Assembly (NCBI GenBank): GCA_019751475.1
Contig: JAIENH010000133.1
Span: forward strand, 1 to 8,127
Direction: 5' to 3'
DNA from: Cyclobacteriaceae bacterium
GTDB taxonomy: Bacteria > Bacteroidota > Bacteroidia > Cytophagales > Cyclobacteriaceae
Length of the DNA stretch: 8,127 bases
The position numbers and the translations under genes were made by a program. Below, piece by piece: positions 5,844-8,127 of this stretch. Below the pieces are notes generated by a model. The model saw only the letters and a program-made list of their open reading frames with translations, did not search any database and was not told the origin of the DNA. Numbering within the stretch: the stretch's first letter is position 1; every line of letters starts with the position of its first letter.

Positions 5844-6984
5844 TTCAGACTTAAAACAGCTATGGGATGAGGGATATGACTTACAAGTAATTGCAGGAAC
5901 AGTACTACTTGTAAAGAATGTCCCTTACCTCAACGCCCAAAAGGAACTTAAGCGAGGTGTCTTAATCTCGCCAATAAGCTTAAACGGTGATAAAACGGTA
6001 AAGCCCGAGACACATGTCGCTTATTTCATTGGCGAATATCCTTGTGATGTTCAAGGCGGGCATTTACGAATGGTTGTGCAAAAGGAGCGGAAGGAATTAG
6101 TTGCTGGATTGACTTATGACTGCACAATGTCAGCAAAGGACAGCTACCCTAACCATTATGAAAAGGTTATCCGCTACCTGAAACTTATTTGTGGACCTGC
6201 TGAACAAATCTATCCTAAAGTGACTGCAAAAACATTTGAATTCGTAGAGCCTGAGGTCGAGGATATAGTTTTCCAGTATGTCGATACGAATGCTAGTCGT
6301 GCAATGATAAATCCGATTACAGATAGACTATCTGGCCAGAAAGTCGCCATTGTGGGTCTTGGCGGTACCGGCTCATACATTCTGGATTTTCTAGCCAAAT
6401 GCCCTGTTCGTGAAATTCATTTATTTGATGGAGACAACTTTCTTCAACACAACGCCTTTCGCGCTCCTGGTGCTGCGCAAAAGGGAATATTCTTTGAGCA
6501 CCTCAAGAAAACAGACTATTACAATCGAATTTACTCAAACATGCATAAACACATTCGTTCACATCCATATGATTTGAATGCCTCAAATGTCGAGAAGTTA
6601 TCTGAAATGACGTTTGTATTTCTTGCTATTGATCCTAGCGAAAACAAATCAGTAATCCTGAAGCACTTGGATGAAAGGAACATATCTTTTATACACTGTG
6701 GCATTAGTTTAACAGAAATTGATCAGAAAATTAAAGGTCAGGTAAAGACAACAACACGAGTAACAGACGGAGCCAACGACTACTCAAGGTGGATATCAAA
6801 CGTTAAGCAAGACAATATTTACGAACAGAATATTCAAATAGCCGAACTGAATGCTTTGAATGCGACTTTCGCAATCATTAAATGGAAGAAGTTATTTGGC
6901 GTATATCATGACTTGGACCACGAGATGTATAGCTCGTATACAATATTTACCAATGAAACAATTAACGAAGACTTTCAAGGTTGA
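5830..6984 (+). CDS. E1-like ThiF-family adenylyltransferase with N-terminal DUF6791 domain
   Basis: This 384-residue protein is the predicted activating enzyme of the ubiquitin-like system. Residues 1-150 match DUF6791, with conserved-looking stretches LWDEGYDLQV, VPYLNAQKELKRG, KPETHVAYFIGEYPCD and YPNHYEKVIRYLKLI. The Rossmann-fold ThiF/E1 domain follows: nucleotide-binding VGLGGTG at 175-181, DGDN at 200-203 with Asn208 and Arg211 (adenylation-site region), and a C-terminal block NIQIAELNALNA...IIKWKKLFGVYHDLDHE typical of DUF6791-ThiF proteins. Such enzymes adenylate the C-terminus of a ubiquitin-like protein. Cysteines are at 72, 98, 121, 191 and 290; none sits in an obvious E1 catalytic-Cys motif or a CxxC zinc pair. 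The position of DUF6791 makes it a candidate built-in transfer (E2-like) module, but that is my inference. The ATG at 5830 is preferred over a longer frame opening at 5773, because the 19 extra residues lie wholly inside the ubiquitin-like gene and do not look like the family. It overlaps both neighbours. Confidence 0.93.
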   Translation: MIFHNSDLKQLWDEGYDLQVIAGTVLLVKNVPYLNAQKELKRGVLISPISLNGDKTVKPETHVAYFIGEYPCDVQGGHLRMVVQKERKELVAGLTYDCTMSAKDSYPNHYEKVIRYLKLICGPAEQIYPKVTAKTFEFVEPEVEDIVFQYVDTNASRAMINPITDRLSGQKVAIVGLGGTGSYILDFLAKCPVREIHLFDGDNFLQHNAFRAPGAAQKGIFFEHLKKTDYYNRIYSNMHKHIRSHPYDLNASNVEKLSEMTFVFLAIDPSENKSVILKHLDERNISFIHCGISLTEIDQKIKGQVKTTTRVTDGANDYSRWISNVKQDNIYEQNIQIAELNALNATFAIIKWKKLFGVYHDLDHEMYSSYTIFTNETINEDFQG

Positions 6985-7234
6985 ATTTGTTAAGTCGGCT
7001 CCAGAATCACTTGCTGAAGGCATATTGTATGTCTCTATCGAGTATTCAATGGCCTTACACTTATGTCCGTGCGGGTGCAAAACAGAAATCTCTACGAAAA
7101 TTTCTCCTAGGCGATGGACATTGATTTATGACGGTGAAGCAGCCTCTCTGTACCCTTCAATAGGTAATTGGAACCTACCATGCAGATCGCACTATTGGAT
7201 TTCGAAAAACGTGATTGAATGGGCAGAAGATTGA
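6953..7234 (+). CDS. DUF6527-family small Cys-rich protein of the ubiquitin-like operon
   Basis: This 93-residue protein matches DUF6527, a family that recurs beside multiubiquitin and DUF6791-ThiF genes. Key features are a start MKQLTKTFKVEFV, a strand ILYVSIEYSMALHLCPCGC (Cys38, Cys40, Cys42), a core WTLIYDGEAASLYPSIGNW, and PCRSHYWI with Cys77 and His80. The CxCxC cluster plus Cys77 and His80 would suit zinc binding. The adjacent Ser79-His80 pair is also notable, because a protease that matures or removes the ubiquitin-like protein is expected in such operons and no JAB peptidase is present. Its biochemical role is therefore open. The start at 6953 lies 32 bases inside the E1 gene in another frame. 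It is well supported because the family's N-terminal strand begins there and no alternative ATG follows. The stop is TGA at 7232-7234; see the finding on a possible lost C-terminal tail. Confidence 0.88.
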   Translation: MKQLTKTFKVEFVKSAPESLAEGILYVSIEYSMALHLCPCGCKTEISTKISPRRWTLIYDGEAASLYPSIGNWNLPCRSHYWISKNVIEWAED

Positions 7235-7323
7235 CCAGACTGGAAAATCAAAAAGGTTCAAAAAAAGAAAATGAAGGATTTAAAGAAGATGTCGGAGATT
7301 ATATAATGTATCCACCCGATTGA
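7219..7323 (+). CDS. Doubtful 34-codon ORF after the DUF6527 gene
   Basis: An ATG at 7219, inside the last codons of the DUF6527 gene, opens a 34-residue frame ending with TGA at 7321-7323. The product is very polar (Lys, Glu, Arg, Asn), begins MGRRLTRLENQKG and ends DYIMYPPD. No family is recognisable, there is no transmembrane segment, and no ribosome binding site is visible. The 16-base overlap with the upstream gene resembles the overlaps elsewhere in this operon, which is the only argument in favour. It may simply be a frame left open by an AT-rich stretch, or a shifted frame of the former DUF6527 tail. Confidence 0.2.
   Translation: MGRRLTRLENQKGSKKENEGFKEDVGDYIMYPPD
7235..7303 (+). 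pseudogene. Possible orphaned C-terminal tail of the DUF6527 gene, in frame after its TGA
   Basis: Beyond the TGA, the DUF6527 frame stays open for 23 codons (TAA at 7304-7306). It encodes PDWKIKKVQKKK and then a basic helix-like stretch. Reading the TGA as a Trp codon gives Trp-Ala-Glu-Asp-Trp followed by this tail. In my memory of the family, several members extend past this point with a Trp and an amphipathic charged helix. The tail may therefore be family sequence cut off by a TGG to TGA change. This is suggestive only; the stretch is short and Lys-rich. Confidence 0.3.
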
Positions 7324-7503
7324 GGCTTATAGAATATGCAATTCGATATGTGTTTAGATTTTCTATATCTTGTACCATCTGTAAGGTCTCCCCTTCCTGT
7401 AGAATTTTTAAATTTTTTGCCTTCCACTGAAATTGTCATATGCAAGCGATAAATTAGCATGTAGAATGAACTCTGTGGAATAAATTATTAATACCTAGGA
7501 AGA
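7324..7503. other. AT-rich intergenic gap between the Ubl operon and the ATPase gene
   Basis: Together with the doubtful ORF, this makes about 270 bases without a convincing gene. I see no strong GC hairpin followed by a T-run, so no clear intrinsic terminator. A T-rich stretch lies around 7406-7420, and the AT-rich run at 7480-7493 precedes the ATPase start. An AGGAAG word at 7497-7502 resembles a Shine-Dalgarno sequence but lies only one base before the ATG, too close to work in the usual way. The gap suggests that the ATPase gene has its own promoter, which I cannot place precisely. Confidence 0.5.
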
Positions 7504-8127
7504 ATGCTGAACAGGATAATCATACTGAATTCCACTACCTACGGTAAAGCGATTGTAAGACTGGACGATGCCGACTCTATTCAATTAGTAGGGCCGAATA
7601 ACATTGGTAAAAGTACGTTAGTATTTGCCCTAAACTTCCTTTTTATCATTGATGGGAAACGGATGTCGTTTGTTGATAATAAGCCTGGCGATAAAGAAAC
7701 AATTCACCATTACTTTCCTTCAGCCGCTAATAGCTTTATAATTTTTGAAGTATTTAAGCAGAGACATTACTGTATACTTCTCAAGAGAAACAATGAAGGA
7801 GAGGTTGAATATTATCGGATAGATCACGAATACCGAGAAGACTTATTCATTAAGACCCACGAAAATCAACAGAGCGTAATAAAATTTGAAGAGTTATACT
7901 CCAAATTAGTCACGTCCGGTATTACCATTGAGGGCTTCAAGGACAAGAGAGATGTATTCAATTTTGTCTATCAGCGCGGAAAAAGAAACAACGCAGTTGT
8001 TTGGCTTGAAAACGCAGTAACGTCTGATGGGCTAAGTAATAATTTCTCGAAGGTTTATCGCTACCTAATTAACTCTAAACTTATAACGAACAAAACTCTT
8101 AAGGAAGCATTGATCATTGCTGACAAT
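7504..8127 (+). CDS. P-loop ATPase of SMC/RecF/MukB general type, N-terminal part
   Basis: This is an open frame of 208 codons from an ATG at 7504 to the right edge, with no stop, so only the N-terminus is visible. Residues 30-38 form a Walker A motif, GPNNIGKST, after a short beta strand (SIQLVG). It is followed by a helix LVFALNFLFI, the usual start of SMC, RecF/RecN and MukB-type ATPase heads, where the second half lies far downstream after a coiled coil. Residues 77-93 read as paired strands (SFIIFEVFKQRHYCILL), and Gln157 in FVYQRGK is a candidate Q-loop. No Walker B or signature motif is in view. Such ATPases occur in condensin-like and anti-phage systems (for example Wadjet- or Lamassu-type), but I cannot assign this one. 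The 270-base gap from the DUF6527 gene argues for a separate transcript. The broad class is secure; the specific family is not. Confidence 0.85.
   Translation, partial: MLNRIIILNSTTYGKAIVRLDDADSIQLVGPNNIGKSTLVFALNFLFIIDGKRMSFVDNKPGDKETIHHYFPSAANSFIIFEVFKQRHYCILLKRNNEGEVEYYRIDHEYREDLFIKTHENQQSVIKFEELYSKLVTSGITIEGFKDKRDVFNFVYQRGKRNNAVVWLENAVTSDGLSNNFSKVYRYLINSKLITNKTLKEALIIADN

Noticed and set aside
6860..6952. Earlier start for the DUF6527 gene
   Set aside because: The extra 31 residues overlap the conserved C-terminus of the E1 gene in another frame and look random. The family N-terminus begins at the ATG at 6953.
6892..7080. Minus-strand 62-codon ORF across the E1/DUF6527 junction
   Set aside because: It is antisense to two recognised genes and has no signature of its own.
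7324..7503. tRNA, CRISPR array or transposon end in the gap
   Set aside because: No cloverleaf, regularly spaced repeat or terminal inverted repeat was visible by eye.

Overview
The window looks like a stretch of an accessory (defence-island-like) region from a low-GC bacterium, most likely a member of the Bacteroidota. The reasons are the AT-rich coding sequence, the near absence of usable Shine-Dalgarno sequences ahead of well-supported starts, and the protein families present. The phylum is an inference from style and gene content. No ribosomal or housekeeping gene is present to fix it.

Layout: a compact minus-strand block occupies the left half. Read in its own direction it encodes (i) a 673-residue two-nuclease protein with a Cas4-like iron-sulfur PD-(D/E)XK domain followed by a DUF2779/DEDD-exonuclease-like domain (2060-4081), (ii) a 311-residue HTH-WYL transcriptional regulator (1122-2057), and (iii) a protein with leucine-rich-type repeats that runs off the left edge (<1-1109). 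The gaps are 2 and 12 bases, so this is almost certainly one operon. A 239-base divergent spacer (4082-4320) carries a clear inverted repeat, TTTGTCA-N5-TGACAAA nested inside TAGGCG/CGCCTA. It is a plausible operator for the WYL protein.

The plus-strand block starts at 4321. It contains a coiled-coil RmuC-family PD-(D/E)XK nuclease-like protein (4321-5520), a single-domain multiubiquitin-family ubiquitin-like protein (5562-5843), an E1-like ThiF/MoeB-fold adenylyltransferase with an N-terminal DUF6791 domain (5830-6984), and a small Cys-rich DUF6527-family protein (6953-7234). The last three genes overlap one another and form the core of a bacterial ubiquitin-like conjugation system. Two oddities stand out. 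The ubiquitin-like protein has no C-terminal Gly-Gly, and no JAB deubiquitinase is present. The DUF6527 frame also continues past its TGA into a tail that looks as if it once belonged to the protein.

After about 270 bases with only a doubtful 34-codon ORF, a P-loop ATPase of the SMC/RecF/MukB general type begins (7504->8127) and leaves the window. It may open a second, unrelated accessory operon.

Working model (inference): the ubiquitin-like cassette (Ubl, E1 with possible built-in E2-like module, DUF6527) and one or both nuclease-like proteins form a locus controlled by the WYL regulator from the divergent spacer. The locus would act in anti-phage defence or genome surveillance. No function of the assembled locus can be proved from sequence alone.
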